64,000 bases of DNA from Gorsachius magnificus. Lineage: Eukaryota > Chordata > Aves > Pelecaniformes > Ardeidae. Numbering within the stretch: position 1 is the first letter of the stretch; every line of letters starts with the position of its first letter. Both the position numbers and the translations under genes were made by a program. Under the pieces are notes generated by a model. That model did no database searches. It worked only from the letters and a program-made list of their open reading frames with translations, and was not told the DNA's origin. The stretch spans positions 14,551,507-14,615,506 of the forward strand of contig CM067086.1 in assembly GCA_034008185.1 (NCBI GenBank), in the 5' to 3' direction. Positions 23,901 to 39,200 of this stretch are shown piece after piece.

Positions 23901-26900
23901 TGGGGGTGGAGAGCAGTACCTAAAACCTCTGTAGCCCTCTATGCCCTGTTAGGATCCAGCTCTGTGTTCTCACTCGTGCGGAATGGTCTTTTACAAGTAA
24001 TCCCACTGATGTCAGTGAGACTTTTCTGTAATAAAATGCTGTCTGACAAGAATATGGATATCAGAATCTGGCCCTGCTTGTACTAATTCCATTTTAATGA
24101 ATACTTAAATGGAGTTGTTATTAAAAAAGTCTATTTCCTAATATTCAATAAATCACAACTATAAAATCAGTTTGCCAGTTGTTGCCACTCTAGTCAAAGC
24201 CAGTTTCTCCTGTATTGAAAAGAATAGTACATACTGTCTCCATTCAGGAGGGATTAATTGTAATACTTTTATCTGCTTCACAAGATTTATTTCTAATAAT
24301 GAAGAGTAAAGAAAAGTAGGGGAGCTTTAAACATTTATTATTTTTATTACAGCACCATATATTCATGAGATGTTTCACAAACAGTATTTGCTTAACCGAA
24401 GAAGCTTGTTTCATGAATGAGCAACTTCAAAACAGAATTAAAAAAAGCATCCTACATTTTGCTGATCATATCCATTTAATTTTATAAGATGGAGCCTTAG
24501 GCACTATGTGATTATGCAGCGATACATATAAAGCCTGCTAAGATTTTGTAGACCGGTCATCTAAAGAAGATTATTAGAGCAGTAGTGTGGCGTGCTACTG
24601 GGAAAACTACCTGCCATGAGTCCCCACTGTTGTGAAACAAAGTTGGAGTCTGTATGTTTTGGATTTGAGATGGTTTCTCCCTACACATGGAAGAGGACTG
24701 ATCTGCTGAACTTCCATACTGACATTCATACCAAGGAGTAGGAAGTATGCTTATGATGCTATTTGGCTTTGTTGCACATTAACAAAATATCAATAAAGAG
24801 CAGTGAAGGGTGGGGCAAAAAAGAAACTGAATTAATTCAAGTCAAAGATAAAGCTGCCATTGTATTGAGAGCCCAGCAGAAAAATTCTAGCAGAGTATTA
24901 TTTCCTTGGAATTTGCTGAATCTTTGAAATCCAAATGTTTCACGAGGGTGGGGAGCCTTCTGTTCCCTCAAGATGTTCTTCTAGACAACGGGCAAGTTTC
25001 CTGATTTTATACCTTTACACATGCCAGGTTTCCAGGGTCTCTAGCTTTGATGCTGTCCACTGGACGCCTTGTTGTGGGGCCAAGGATGCCAACTCCTCCA
25101 TTGCTCTGCAGCAGCCTACCAGGCTGTTTTTATAAATTACATATTTTCTCCAACCATAAATATGGCTCCTAAAAGGGATACTGAAATGAAGATAATACGA
25201 CTTTTCAGTAATAGGTCTTCTAATGTCAGCCATTCTGTTTAAACTGTTCAATTTTCAACAGAATTAAAGATCTACACAGTATATTCTACCTCCTGCAGAC
25301 TGCAGTTGTTAAAAGAAAATAAATCACTTAAACAGGGTCATGAGCAACAAAGGCCAATGTGGGTTCAAAGTTTACAGGTCTCTGCATTTATCAGGTAGAA
25401 ATATGCCACATTTCACTATTTCATAAAATATCCTTTTATGAAAAAGCCATCAATCTTTGTATGTCCTACTAAAACTGATTTCTCAAATGAAAGAAATGAA
25501 TGATGACACCAAATCAAGAAATCGTTTATGAGTTTATATTTTTGCAAGACCACCATGACTTTCACATACGTTTTCAATTTTGGTAAGGATGTGATTATCA
25601 TGTGGATATGTTTTACTCCCACCATCTGTACTAAGGGAACTGTCAGAACTGTGTACCCTTTCTTGGGCAGTTCAGGATTTGTTCAGTTTTTTTCATTAAT
25701 CTATAGTGGGTTTTATCCAGTGATAGTTATCATTTCTGTACGTTATCTACAGATTTTCTGGGGTCTATATATATGTAAATATATATAAAATCACATATAT
25801 CATATGCAAGTTCACATTTAAACTAAAACTGCATCTAAACAACTTTGTTACATCTCAAAGTTTTTTAACATTTCAGTGGAGTGATTTTTGTGTGATTTCT
25901 GTCACGCACTCTACAAAACGCCTTAATTACAGATTTTTTTGTTATCCTCCTGGTCTTTCCTTACCATTGCCACACTTCCTCCAGGAGTCACCAGCTCTTT
26001 GACCAACTGCACAATTTAGATACTTAAAACCAATATTGTATATTCATGCTTCAGGTATTGTAGAACTGCAATACAGTGGTTTGGGGCAGGAATAATATAA
26101 GAAATTACTTTATTTCTCATCTAGTAATGGCAACCAATACAACAGCCAGCATGCTGCACTGTAATAAGGAAAAGTTATTTCTGTTCTGGTAAATGGTGTG
26201 GTCTCCCTTTGTGTCTACACAAAGCAAATGAGCTTGGCCTTTCTAGGTCTCCAGTGAAAATGGACACAAACAAATTAATATGGTTTATTAAGTATCAGTC
26301 TCATAAGAAGAAGAACGTATGGAGAAGTTAATCTGGACTTCAGAGAAAGAATTTGATGCTTGGGTTTTTAAAAGGAGCATTTTGCTCCTTTTGCTATGGA
26401 GTGTATTTTGAAAAAATATTCTTGCACTGTTTTTTAGGAAATTCACTTTTTTCAGTTTATTTAGGAATTATCTTTTTTAACTATCTTTGATTCAGTGAAG
26501 AAAAAACAAAGTTAATGAATGTTCCGTGCTTCCCTTGTAACTGAGAAGTTAGACTTTTAGTCAAAGAATATATGTTATCTAAACATGAATTTATTCCTAT
26601 CAACGTTCTCTTTTCTCTCCTGGGGAAAAAAAGAGCAAGAAAAGAATGAATTTTGGTTGTAATTTTGGGCAAGAACCTTTTGCCAAGTCACATGCAGAGT
26701 AAGTGTTTAATGTGGAGTTAGCATTAGCTGAATGCAAACCTTGCTGCACTATGACTAGCAGTGCTTTTTTGCAGCTTTTTTGTTGATACAGGGTCTTGCA
26801 TAGTAATTTAAGCAGCGTACTCTTGTATGAGCATGCTGTGAAATACACCTTACGACACCACCAAAAACTCTGGAAAACCTTACAGAGAGAAAACATCGCA

Positions 26901-29900
26901 TCTTTCAATGAGCACTTTACATTACAAACCAAACATCTTCCCAAAACAAAATCTATCTTGTCTGAGTAGACTGAAAGGTAAACAAAACTTTCTTTTCATC
27001 TGGTGATGACCTTAGAGAAAATGTTGCTGTTAGAGCAGGCAAGATAGGAGGTTCTGGATTTTAATTTTTTTTAAATGAATCTCAGAAGAACAGTACTTAC
27101 CTGAAATTTGAGAGCTTTTGTTCCATGCACTCCTTGAAGCATCCTGAAAAAAGTTCACAGAATTCTGTAACAACTCCCTTAGGTGCCAGGGTAATGCCTC
27201 CAAATCCAAACTGAGTCATGGGAGTTCAACACACTTTGCCTTTACCTCTCAGTACTGCACTCTGTAGTTCTTGCAGTCCAGGGCCCATGGCTGATTCACA
27301 CATTCAAAAAACATTGAAAGTAGCTGGAAGAATCTGGGGCCATGTGCATAAAATGTAAAGAGTGCACAACCCTGTTTGAGAAGTTGTTCATCACATAACA
27401 GATTCTCTACCTGAAGAAAAGCAGATCAAGAACTCGGGGGCTTTAGGTGTCAAAAAGGCAGTTTCCATCTAAGTGGAATGGAAGTGTTATCTTAAAAGTA
27501 TCTTAGAAGCACTTTCCCTCCCTTTGACCCATATAAAATCTGTGGAAACCTTGTTAAATGTCCAAGATATGGCAATCTTTTTCCAATGGCTAAGATAGTT
27601 AAATTCCATTCTGGTGACCATCTACACTGTAAACAGTGTGTGTAATCTTAAATTCGAAGAGGAAGTCTCTGAAGAAAACTTTTATTAGTGTGTTCTGTAA
27701 AGCATGCAGTTTTGCAAGTGCCTTAGCATGGTCACATAGGAGTGTGTCATAATGTGTCAGGTAGTTTGGTATGCTGCATCTGATCATGGCTGTTGAGGGA
27801 TGATTTGGAGGGTGACGGATGGAACTCCAGAGCAGGCTGTCAGAACAAGTTGTCCAGGGAGGGCAAGGGAAAAGGAGTGGAAAGGTTCTTCCTTGTCTCT
27901 TCTCAGCCACTGTTTGATGTGCCATGAAATGTGGACATAATTTCCTTCTCTAATAAAGCATTGAATATTTTTATAATCTGTCATTGATTACCAAATCACA
28001 ATGGTAAGAGATCTGTAGCTGATCCATGGAATCACACCATTTTTATAGTGCTTTCAATTATAATTTTATTAAAGAGTGAAAGATGTTCTGTGAGAAGTAT
28101 TGAGAAATATCTGTTCCAAAACAAGTGGGAAGCATGTCTTTACAATGTTTTAGATTCCTTTTCCAACTTTAGTAAAGCCAGGGGTTCCACTAGTTAATTA
28201 TGTTCTGTTACACTTTAGTTTTGTTAAAAGTCAGTTATAATACAGACTAAATCAGCGTGCCTGTTTTCTCTGTATCTTTCTTTCTTTGATATGCATCTGC
28301 TGAATACCCTCTTACTCGATAATTCTCTAAGCTGCATGGTCCTCATCGTAACTGCCTCTCCTCATCAAGAAATCTTTTCATACATCTAATCATTTGTCTG
28401 TGCCTCTGACCCTCTTTGTGAGAAAAAGTCCCATAAATTGTCTTGAAGAAAAGTTTTGAAAGATGTATCCCCCTCTGAGGTACCAGAGGCGCAGCATGCT
28501 ACTATTGTATAAAATTCTCACAGGAGAGCAGAGGTATCTCTAGAACAGTGCAGCTTTCCATTTCTGAAGAATCCCTCTCACTAGGAGTTACCCTACCATT
28601 GTTATTCTCCCTTGCTGCTTAATTCTAAGAGCGCAGTGATACGTGATATATATTTGTCTTGCTCTGTCCTCAAGGACATACTAATGTGCTGCTTGTTAGA
28701 AATGCTTTCTTTAAAAGTACTCAAATGCTGGAAGGCTGTTTCTTCGGGGTAGCTGCAACCCGAGAACGTCTTTTCTTAGGAAAGAGAACAGTTCATAAAT
28801 TTCTTAACCATTTAAATGCACTGCTAGTTTTTGTAATTTAACTTTTTTTTTAAGTTACAGTATATAATTATATATGAGCTATGTATTTCAAATAAATAAT
28901 GTATAATTATCACTTTTTTCTTTCTTTTCTGTAGAGTCAGGTTTTGTGATAAATCTCTTAAAAAAATGAGCTGCATCTTGCTTCCATAACTTAGGCATAG
29001 GTACTACCCTTCATGTTATTCTTTTGTTGGTTTTAGGTTTACTATATCCTGTTGTCCTTCTTGTCTGAGGAATATCTTCAGGGATCCACATGAACTTGAC
29101 ACTGTCAAAAAGTTTATGCTTTTGCATTTACAGCTGAGTGCAAGCTTCTGTGTACTGCCATGTTATCACAGCAAGGTCTAAACTTACTGAAAAAGCAACA
29201 GTTTTAGATAACTATTTGAATGTGATACCTCTATAATCAGACAGCATTTTATATTGTTAGTTCTTTAATTAACCTCCGTAATCCCTTCTCAGTACTCCTT
29301 CCTGCTGCATGTTCCCAAGAGTGGGAACTGGTCAGAACTTAAAACCCTGGTTTTACAGATCTGTTGGATTTTACACTATTTCATTTCTTGAATCACCTGT
29401 GAAGAATTCCAAATGACAAAGCTCCCAGAAACCTCAAAGAAACTGGCTCTACTTTTCTAAAACACTTCTAAAAAGCACATCCTAAAATTGATATAACTAA
29501 GGACTATAATAGCTTTCTAGCCAAGCTTTAATAAGGCTACACAATGAATCTCAATGAGTAGAAGTATGAACTTGGATCCTAGAGAAATGCTTCATGTTCA
29601 TAGACTGAGGGTAAGGTTCATCTTGTCTTTTTAGTGTAGGTGTCTGCATGTGATCCAGTTGTAGAAACATAGTTGATGAAGAGAAATCAATACTAAGATC
29701 AAATCATTTTAGTTGTGTTGATTGTCCACCTAAGAATGTCTGCCTCACCCTCAGCATAGTGAAGGCGCAGGTTGACAAACATTCAGCGTGCCACAAAAAG
29801 TGTGCAGATTAGTTATTAGTGCTGGATAATATAATACTGACACAGTCTCATGTGCATTCCTAAAATCATGTCTCACACTATTGGTGAATTTTATGTTCCT

Positions 29901-32900
29901 CTGATTTAAGCAGATTTGTTTGCTGATTATGATGATTTGATGATCAGTATGCAATACTGAAAATTAACATATTACAAAACCACTTTTCATATGAAAAGTT
30001 ATGATGGGACAGGATGCAGTGCAGAAATATGGGAAGAAGAAACATTGGTACTTTTGCCATGTGGCAGATTATATAACTGTGTTGCTTAATACAAGGTTCA
30101 GATTTGACATTTGAATGTTAAAGCTCCATATTTAAAGAGAAGCCCAAGTTGGCCTTTAAATTAAAGGTCTGGCATCTTTAGTGTCCAATGTACAACAAAT
30201 GCAAAGTGACAAAGTGAGCAAACAGAAATTTCTCACTCTACTGAGAAGTAAACAACACTAGAATAATTATGTGTAGCTTTGACCATTCATCTTCAAGGAA
30301 AGCTTTGCTTACTTGATGCTGCTACTGAAGTTGATACTGTTTGTAGCAAGGCTAGATATTAAGGATTGCTACTCGACCATTTCAGAAGTTTAGTTCCAAT
30401 TGATGTTTTCCTTTCAAATCTCATATTCATTATATTAACCTCTCATTCAGTAAAGTGAGCATTTTTTTCTGGAAAACCACTGATCAGAGGTACTTTACAT
30501 TACAGAGTAGCTTTGAAGGGATGTTCTTACCAACTAAGAATTCTGCACTCAAAGAGAGCTTTAATGGAAATAGCTGGTTTTATTGTTTTAACTCCTGTTA
30601 GCATTTGCCTGGATTTTGTGTCAGTTGCCTAGCGTGTGTTGATGGAGTTTTACATTTGATTCTCCCACTTTTCCAGATCACCAAGAAAGCTATCTGCTTA
30701 AAGAGTAATTATACGGCTGTGCATGTTCAGTCTCCTGATGGTTTTGAACAAAAGTAGTCAGTTATGTTGCAGTGTGTGTTAGTTTTTTAAGTGTCATGTG
30801 AAGGCTGACAGAGATCACATTTCTGCATTTTGCTGCGAGGTCCAGACCATAGCCTCTAGAGGTAATGGATCTCTGCAGAACCTCACTGGAGCAGATCACC
30901 AAACAGTGCAGGATTTCAAGAGCTGATGCACTTTTATTGCTACAATATTCTTGTCATGAAGGTGATGGGATTTGTATTGTGGTTTCATGTATCAGTGTGG
31001 TTTTATGTCTAAATGCTGAGCCCTGTTGGTAAGCTGGATAGGTGGGTTTTTTTTTTTAAAAAAAAGAGACTTTTCTTTTGATCTTAGAGATGAGTTGTTT
31101 CTAAGTAATAGGCTTCTGAGTGTACAGATCCATCTATGCTATAGTGAAAAGACTAGGTGCCCGTATCTGCAGAACAGCTGAAGTGCAACACTAGCAACTG
31201 GAGGGAGGCTCTGCTGGTACTGAGGGCTCCAGATCTGAGAAACTCCTGTGAGAAGCATCATAAAATTTATCAGAGTATGGCTCAATCACAAATTAGATGG
31301 GCTTGTCCAAGAGAGTGACACCTATAAACAGCTACAACCCTTGGTCGATAGCAGATTGGTCCTGCTGTTGGCAAAGTTGCATTTTGCTCTGAGGGCAAGT
31401 TATGAGCACTGTGTTTGCTGTTGTGTCTCTACTCTTGGAACTGTTAGGCAAGCTGCACATGCTTACTAGGCAGACTGCCTCAGACCACTGTAACCCCAAT
31501 ATAGCATTATAAAAACCCAGAATAATCCAGCCAACTGAATGAAATCACTTAGGATGTCTGTTTATTACTCTAAAAATCCACGTAGTTCTTTTCCCCCTTT
31601 TTTTAAAGGAAGACAATAGATTACTGGGTTTTTATATTCCATCTTCATTGAAGCAGATGTTTACAGGCAAGTTATAAAGTACTGGAATGTGGTTTGTATT
31701 AAATGTGTATGTCCTACAGTCATTTATGTCTGCATTTATGTATTCATTCTTTAGTGAAGCAGAGGGCATCTCTAACCTCACTGTTAGAATTATAGTGGTT
31801 CAATTCCGTACTCAGCAGTGATGATTCAGGTTTCCTCATAGCTGCCTTCTAACATCTGTGGGATTTACACTTGTGTGAACGTTCCAGCATAATTTGGGAG
31901 TGACACCAGGGGTCATGCCATGGCACTGTACTGAGTAATCACAGTCTCCCATGGCCAACTTAAAGGAAGAGCTGGGTACTTTGGAATTCCGGTATTGCCC
32001 TAGAGGGTCATTGGCCTGGAAAGTCAGGCCACAAGTGCCAGAGGCAAGTGCCAGATTTTGACTAGCACACAGCAGACTGGGAGTCCTGGCAATCTGAGAG
32101 AGGGATCTATGGCAGCTATTGCTTTGCAGTTCCTTGATCCCACTGAGGTCCAAGCTTAGCTGCCATCACCAGAAGTCCTGGTCTTGTGTGCAGGCGAGAT
32201 ACACCTGGCCAGCTGATTGACAGAATCTTGCCTTTCAAGGAGGCAGCATCTTGTGGCCCCTGTGATATTCCCACCAGGAGAATAACACTTGAATTAAGTC
32301 CAGCATTTCAGCAATGACTCCTGATTTTGAAGGCTTCCTCTTTGCTATCTTTAGCATGGATTTCCACATGCAATAGCCACTCATGCCTCCCTGTTATCCT
32401 GACAGGTGTGCTATTTTTATTGTCATATCTGTGCTTCATTTGTCGAAAAAGGGAGGAGCAGAGCCCACAAGGGCTGTGTTCTGGATGTGCTGGTCTCCAG
32501 GCTCTTCAGCCAGAATTTGGGAAGGACATATAGTTCTTTCACTGAACGTAAACATTACTGGTAGCACTGAAACGTCTAGGTTAACAGTTTTAAGCAAAAT
32601 ATGACAAAATTTAAAAGGACAGAATTTAGACCTAAATGCATGGAAATACTTGAAGGTTCATTTCACTTTAAAATACTTTTTTTAATCATTTTTGGTGAAG
32701 AAATCTTTTTTCTGTACAATGTAGTAAGGTGAGGTCTATAAAACTTGCTTCCCTATTTTTTGTGTTAAATGTATATGTGCATACTAAAGGTTTTTAGTGG
32801 CGCTGAGTATTTTATGTTGTGCTCTTTAGAAAATAAGACATGAGGACTTTTAAAAGCTGTTGTTTTTCTTGACTTCACCTTCATTAATCTTATTTAGTTT

Positions 32901-33820
32901 CTGTAAGAGGCTATTTTGTGAGCTCCACCGATGGGTAATGTTTTCTTTTCCAAAGTTCATGATTCTTCTATTCAAATCGCTAATTTTCACTGTTACACTC
33001 CAGTGGTTTAGTGCTTCCCAGGCCTCGAGGAATGAGTTTAATTAGCAATGCTGAATAAATTCTGAGACATGATTCATCTTTCTTGTCACTCGGATCTAAG
33101 TAACAAAAATGCAATTTTCAGATGTACTTAAAAGCCTTGTGAGAATGTCTTCTTCTGTATAACTGGTAAAAGAATCAGATGTAAATTTGGGAAAAAGGAT
33201 TTTACCTGTCTGTCTGTTATCAATTTAGCTGAGAGATGTAGGATTCAGTCATAGGTCCTTGAAGTCACTGCTATGTTGTTTTCAGAATACTGAGCTATGA
33301 GCAGGACTTGGCATATAGATTCCAAATTAAAATTGTGCATTAGAGCTTTTTCAGATTAAGTAATTGACTTGGCAAATTTCAAAACTGTCCCAGATTTAAT
33401 GTGATTTAGTTTGTCTCTGGCTTTTTCTGTTCTGAACAGAACATACGAAATCCATTGAAGGGAAAATGTCATTCCTGATTGTCGCAGCGCACAGGTCCAA
33501 GTTTTGTTGTGTCCTTTTCTCTGAACCGAGAGAAGGTGTATTTCTAAGACATAGTGCCATGAGGGGAAAATAGGGAATACAGAAAGGGAAAGAAGGAGTG
33601 AACTCAGGAAAGCGGGGTCTAAATTTGAAACTTTGTTTCAGCATGCCTCAGCAGGCACTGCTAGCAGTACAGAGAGCAATAGCATTTTGCCATTGCATAT
33701 CACCTTCCGAGAAGAAGGTTGAGAGCATTTTGCACCATTAATGGATGACAACTCTGCCTCACAGCAGCTGTGGGAAGGATTAAATGTAGTTTTCCAGAAT
33801 TTGAAAAAAGGGTTCAAAAT
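21000..33820. other. Intergenic, mostly unique AT-rich DNA
   Basis: About 12.8 kb. No coding exon could be supported. Seen only: an old interspersed-repeat fragment at about 23,995-24,085, AT-rich microsatellite-like runs near 23,421-23,436 and 25,767-25,800, and a T11/A8 block at 31,047-31,065. Confidence 0.6.
23995..24085 (+). repeat. Degraded old interspersed repeat ('gtcaatgg' type)
   Basis: The order 'taatcccactgatgtcagtg', 'agac', then 'atcagaatctggccctg' resembles a widespread old amniote repeat with a 'cccattgaagtcaatggga ... cagaatttggccc' pattern. The family name is not assigned. Related fragments lie at about 46,440-46,555 and 49,105-49,145. Confidence 0.4.
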
Positions 33821-33823
33821 AGT

Positions 33824-33925
33824 TAGTAACTTGCCCAAGGAGAGCTGTCAGCCAAACGAAGCTAAATTGCCTGACTGAGAATCCCGAGTTTGATTCTGAG
33901 ACCACTTCCTCTACTCCAGCACATG
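33824..33925 (-). repeat. MIR-like SINE relic
   Basis: The plus strand shows 'gttagtaacttgcccaagg', then 'agctgtcag', then 'gagaatcccgagtttgattct', matching the reverse complement of a tRNA-derived MIR-type SINE, including a degraded B-box region. Confidence 0.6.
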
Positions 33926-35409
33926 GAGCATGGTGAATAAAAATTATGGATTGTTTAGCACCTTTCTCATCTAGGCACAAAGAAATTAAGGACAAATTGT
34001 GTCTGTAGGCAGTTCCCTGGATTTTGTCAGATTCAGACAGATACCAAATGTTATTTTAATGTAACCCTAAAAGAAACCCCTCGCTATTAATTTTGTATTT
34101 ATTGCAGTTACACTGACCCTAATGAATATTTTTTAATGGATTTGACAGATGTCACAAATATTTTAAATGCAGTTTAACATCATTAAATATAACCTTTCCT
34201 AGAAAAAAGTTTCTATAAAGTCAATGTAGGGTAAGTGCAAATGCTGGATTCTGGAAAGTCAAGGGTGTTGCATATTACTTAGTACATGAAATAGATGCTA
34301 GGGAATAATGTTTATGGAGCAACATTACAAGGTTCTCCCTCTGATGTCTCATCTTTACATCTCACCTAGAAGGACAAGTTTCTTTAGAAGGGAATCTGTT
34401 TATGAATTTAGCACTTATGTGTTATGTGTAGGTGGTTATGCCTTCAGAACCAAATTCAGTGACCTTAGGAACTTGTTTTCCAGATTTATTTTTTGTTACT
34501 TTGCTCACGTGCGATAGCCAAGAGGGCTAAACGAAGCCTCTGAAAAGGAAGGGTTATTCCCTTTCCTTGGGGACATGATCTTGTTTTATGTTAAGTTTGC
34601 ACTGGTTTTTGCACCTGGTGGCCCTAGTTCTGCTTGGAAGAAGGGCAAAGAATAAATAATAATTCTTTACGTTACATATGGACTTGTGAAGCAGTGCAAA
34701 TACATAGTTATAATCCAGACCATCAGAAATATAAAAAAAATTATTTGAGGACTGGTTTCTACTGGATTCCAATACTTTATAAACTTTAGAGCACTGGTAG
34801 GGTCCCCAACTGGAGTATAAATGAAGCAAACCCTTTCAAAGGTTTATAGGACTATACTTGGTCCTCTCTTACTGCCTTAATTTATGATTGTTGCAAATTC
34901 ACAAGCTGTGAAATGTGTTGGTCACAGAGCTGATGGCAATAACTTCAGAATATGAATGAGAGCATCTGGGTTGCTATTTACCTTTGTTTCACAAAGTCAG
35001 CTTTTTATCTTTGCATCATTTAACCTCAGAAATATGGCTGGGTTAGACAGCCATATGGAGCCCTCTATGGAACAGAACATTTGCTTTCTGTAACTTCGTT
35101 AGTTTCTTCTGTGAAAAAAAATACCATTTGCTTTCCCACCACTGTGCTGTTCCCCTACAAGAATACAAATCAAATTAATGTAAATAAAAATAAGCAGCAG
35201 CTTCCCTCTGTAAAAGAAATAAGAATGTTGGGACTCAGAAATCCTTTATTTTACGTTGACTCTGCAGTGACTTGAATAAAATGAAGGCCCAGGCAGCAAG
35301 CCTGTGTAGCGCTCAAATTTCATTGAAACCCTACTTTGCAGACTTCCATTACTGCATATAAATTTTGCTTGCTTTTGGTTACAGATTGATTTCTCTGTGC
35401 CTAATTTTG

Positions 35410-35460
35410 ATGCCTTTGAGTTTCAGTTTCCATATCTGTAAAATGGTAGAGAGATGATAA
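35410..35460 (+). repeat. MIR-like SINE fragment, sense
   Basis: The block 'gtttcagtttccatatctgt' followed by 'aaaatggtagagagatgat' matches the MIR 3' core (cagtttcctcatctgtaaaa type). Confidence 0.6.
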
Positions 35461-36226
35461 AGCTTTCTCAAATACTTGTCAATTACCTGAGTTTTCCTTG
35501 GGCTGAAAACTATGGTACTGAGTCTGCTATTGTTCACCAAACATGGAAATCCATTATAGGCAGTTGCTGCGTGCTAACGTTTTTTTTTGTGCTGATGTCC
35601 AGAATATTTGAGACCAATTCAGGAATAGCTTGGTGTAATTTAATGGTCTGTGTTATGTGGGAGTTCAGATTAGCTAATGACAATGTCTACTTTGAATCTA
35701 TGCACCAGTAGGTTTTTTTACCAGAAAAAAAAAAAAGAGAACCTTAACTTGTATGGTGATTGGTGACTCTGAATCAAGGCACTGCCAGTTTGCGTTATCC
35801 AAATCAGGATCATTCTTTTATTGTGGTGTGACTGGATATAACATCCTGGTCAGCATTTTTTTGAGAAGCCTCTTGAGGCTTTTCTGAATTGATGGGTTTA
35901 TATAAAGGAAACTTAAGGACTGTTGTCACCATCTCTCATTTTCTGTTCTCACTTGACTTATGTCAGCTCAGTTTATAGTAATATTTGTGGTGACAGATCC
36001 CCTTGATTGGCTTCTAATGTATTTATGGAGACAATTTCAACTGCTTGAGAACTACTTTTACTGCCCAATGCCTCCAGGCCTTTTGGTCCAACACATACAT
36101 ATTAAGCACCGTGTTAAGGACTGGCCAGCTCTAAGGGGATGGATTGAGGCCAGAAAAGATAGAAAGAGACAAGGAGTTTTGCATCCAGTGAGAAAGGAAA
36201 CTGCTTCCTTCCACTTCCAGAAAGGT

Positions 36227-36254
36227 CCTGTCTCTTATGGCCTGTCTCTTACGG
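36227..36254 (+). repeat. 14-bp tandem duplication
   Basis: Two adjacent copies of cctgtctcttatgg, differing at one base (T/C). Confidence 0.85.
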
Positions 36255-39200
36255 CCAGCACTGGCAGTTGAAACAGCTTCCATTCTCCTCTCTGACTGGC
36301 AAGATGTTTACAGCCAGGAGACTAGTTATGAGCCAGAGACTGAAAGCCTCAGAGCAAAAAGAGGTGAGTAGAAAGCTTGGTTCACTTTTGGTCTCTTAAA
36401 CTAGGATTGGGTTCAGGCTGTTTGTCAGGCTGAAGAGAGGTCTCAGACTAGATCGCTCAAATGAGTGAGTGCAAATGCTGTAAACAAATTGGCAGTTCCT
36501 GATGGGGTAGTTAAGAGACAGGAGAACAAAATTTGTCCTTTAGTGTTTGAAAGGTTAAAGATAAGGCTAAAAAATGTCTACAGCTGTGAAAAATTGCCGC
36601 TGAGCACGAATGCAGAGGTAACCCACTTTGTGCCTCAAGCTGCCATATTGCTGGGGCTGTTCACGCACTGTCCGTGGAGGTGGCTCTTTGCAGGTGACCA
36701 GTCCAAATCACTGCTTTGTGAATAAAATTTTCAGAAATGCAGAGGAAGGAGGAGGCTGGTGCAGCCTGGAGCTTCTCATTCTATAATTCCAAGCACTTGA
36801 GTTTGTTAGTTGTTCTGTGTTGATTTCAGACCAAACAAAAAGAAGTTGATTCATGGTAATTTGTTTATGTGTCTCTAGTGCTTTTTAAAGAGTTTATTTA
36901 CAGAGGTGTCATCTTGGCGTTACTAATTTATCATACACAGGCTTTGATTAAAACGCCAAGGAATTCAGTTAGAAAACTAGTCTTCCTCTCATGCATACCT
37001 TCTCTCTGTCTGGTCGTGGTTTGTTTATTTTGCACTGTTCTTTTGAGTTTTCAGGTCAAGCCACGGGCTGGGGCTACCTTTCTGGAGTTTAGATGTTGAA
37101 AAGCTCTTTGATAAATAACGTGAGAGGAACTCTACAAATATTTTCAAGTATCCCGAATGGCAGATGGTTTTGAAAAAAATTTAACATTAAAGATCATAGG
37201 TAGTGTTGAGACCAGAATTTGTTCTCCCAAAGCAAAGTGTATATAGCATGTGATAGACAGGTTCCTCAGTGTCATTGTTTTATCATGTCTGATGTGATGT
37301 GGAGATAGTTGAAATACCTCTGTAATGTGCTACTGATAAGGATGTGCGTAATGTATATATCTCTATATTTATTTATGTCTTAACCTTTTTGAAAATATCA
37401 GTTGATGGTATTCTATATGGTTTTCTTTCTTGGCTGAGAAAATTTTTTTCTGTTTTTCTTAGCTGTCACAGGACATCATGCTTGGGTGTCCTATAATACA
37501 TATCTATTATTTATGTATATCATTCCAGCCGCTGAATTCCTCTTTTTTTAGAGGTTAAGAATCTCACTTGATTCTAGGCAGGCTTCACAGTTTATATTCA
37601 TGGTCAGGGCATACCTTTTCTAACTAGGGTACACTTCTTTTTCTGTGTTTCTTTTTTCAAGAACTTTAAAAAGGAATATTTTACTCAGCTGGTGGGTAGG
37701 TGATTCTATCTTAGTATTTCATTAGTGTGTTATGTTTTTATTTCCTCTGCTGAATGCTAGAACTGCAGTTGCAGAGAAGTTAATCCAAGATTCTCTGTCT
37801 TTTACTGGACAATTAAACTCCTAATAAACTTAGGTAATGTATTTCTAATTTGGATCCATATTAATTTCTTTTACCATTGAAAGGAAGAATTCACAAGAGA
37901 GGCTCAAGTTCATGTCAGTGTTCTCTTCTAAGGTTTCCTCAGCCAAGGAGTCCCTGACCCACCCCATATGGCTCAAGAGTCTTTCCAAACCTGCTGACCT
38001 CAGGTAGTTCCAGAAAATTCCATTCTAGAGCCTGGAATCCCATTAGGCCTCCACTGGTCCTCTGTGATACCACGCTGGGCCCCACCTTTTTCCCCAGTGC
38101 AATATCTGCAAAACCAAATGTAATCTAAGCAAAGATTAGATTAATCTTGATCCCATTGCCAATTTACTTAATTCCACCTAATTTGGCTGTGTCTGCTTGT
38201 GACAGTGGAGAAAGTTGGCTAATAGTCTTGCAAATACTATATTCTGGAATCTTTCCGTTTCCTCCTTTTTCTGATTATGTGATACCAAATGGGCAAGCAA
38301 AGGTGATTGATTGTACACAACTGTAATGCATGCCTTTCCCCCAAGCCTATTGCAAAAAATCCTGATGTTGCTGGTCATGTAGTCAGTTTTCATTTTAAGA
38401 AGATACGATACTTATGAATTAAATGAATGATGACATTAACTTAGTGATGTTAAATCTGTGATCAGAACTTCAGAGTTTTAAATTCTTCCCCAGTCAAATC
38501 CAAAATGCAGCTGTGGATTTCTCACAGTGAGGACCGAACAAACAGAAAGGTCCTAGTGAAAACAATAACCATGGCGTGTTGCAGTATATCTTGCTATTTT
38601 GCATAGTAGCTTTTGTAAATATCTAAGGATTTTGTCTACAGTTTATAAATAACTTTTGTACAACAACAGCTGCAGCAGAGCGGTTCAGATTATGCAACTG
38701 CTTTAAAAGTGCCTGGACTAAACTTAGCCCAGTTGTAATCAGGTTGAAAATTTGTTACCTGGGATTTGAGAAATGAGCCTGCAAGAGGCAGGAAATTGCT
38801 TCATAGGGGTAACTGAGATCCAAACAGTCAGGAAGAGAGTTGCAGTGGGCGGGAGTTCTGCCTGAGAGAGGACTGTGGTATTGAACATTACATTGGCAGT
38901 GATGCGAGCTAAACTCAGCAGCAGCAGAGTCTGCAGTTCATCAGTTCTGACATCCAGTAGGTGTCATTGCAGCCAGCTGGGATTATCAGTCACAGAAGGC
39001 AAGGATGATTTGTCAGGGTGCGGGGTGGGAGAGAGGGAAAGCCCAGTCAAAGTACACGATTTCAAAGCTGTAAATCTGCGAGCACTTTCAGAAAAGGATG
39101 CCTCTACTTATATTTAGATTTCTCCAAATACGAAAACTGTGATTTCTCATCATCAGCCTCATGCTTTTGGACACATCTGTGTTTAGTTTACTGCAGATTA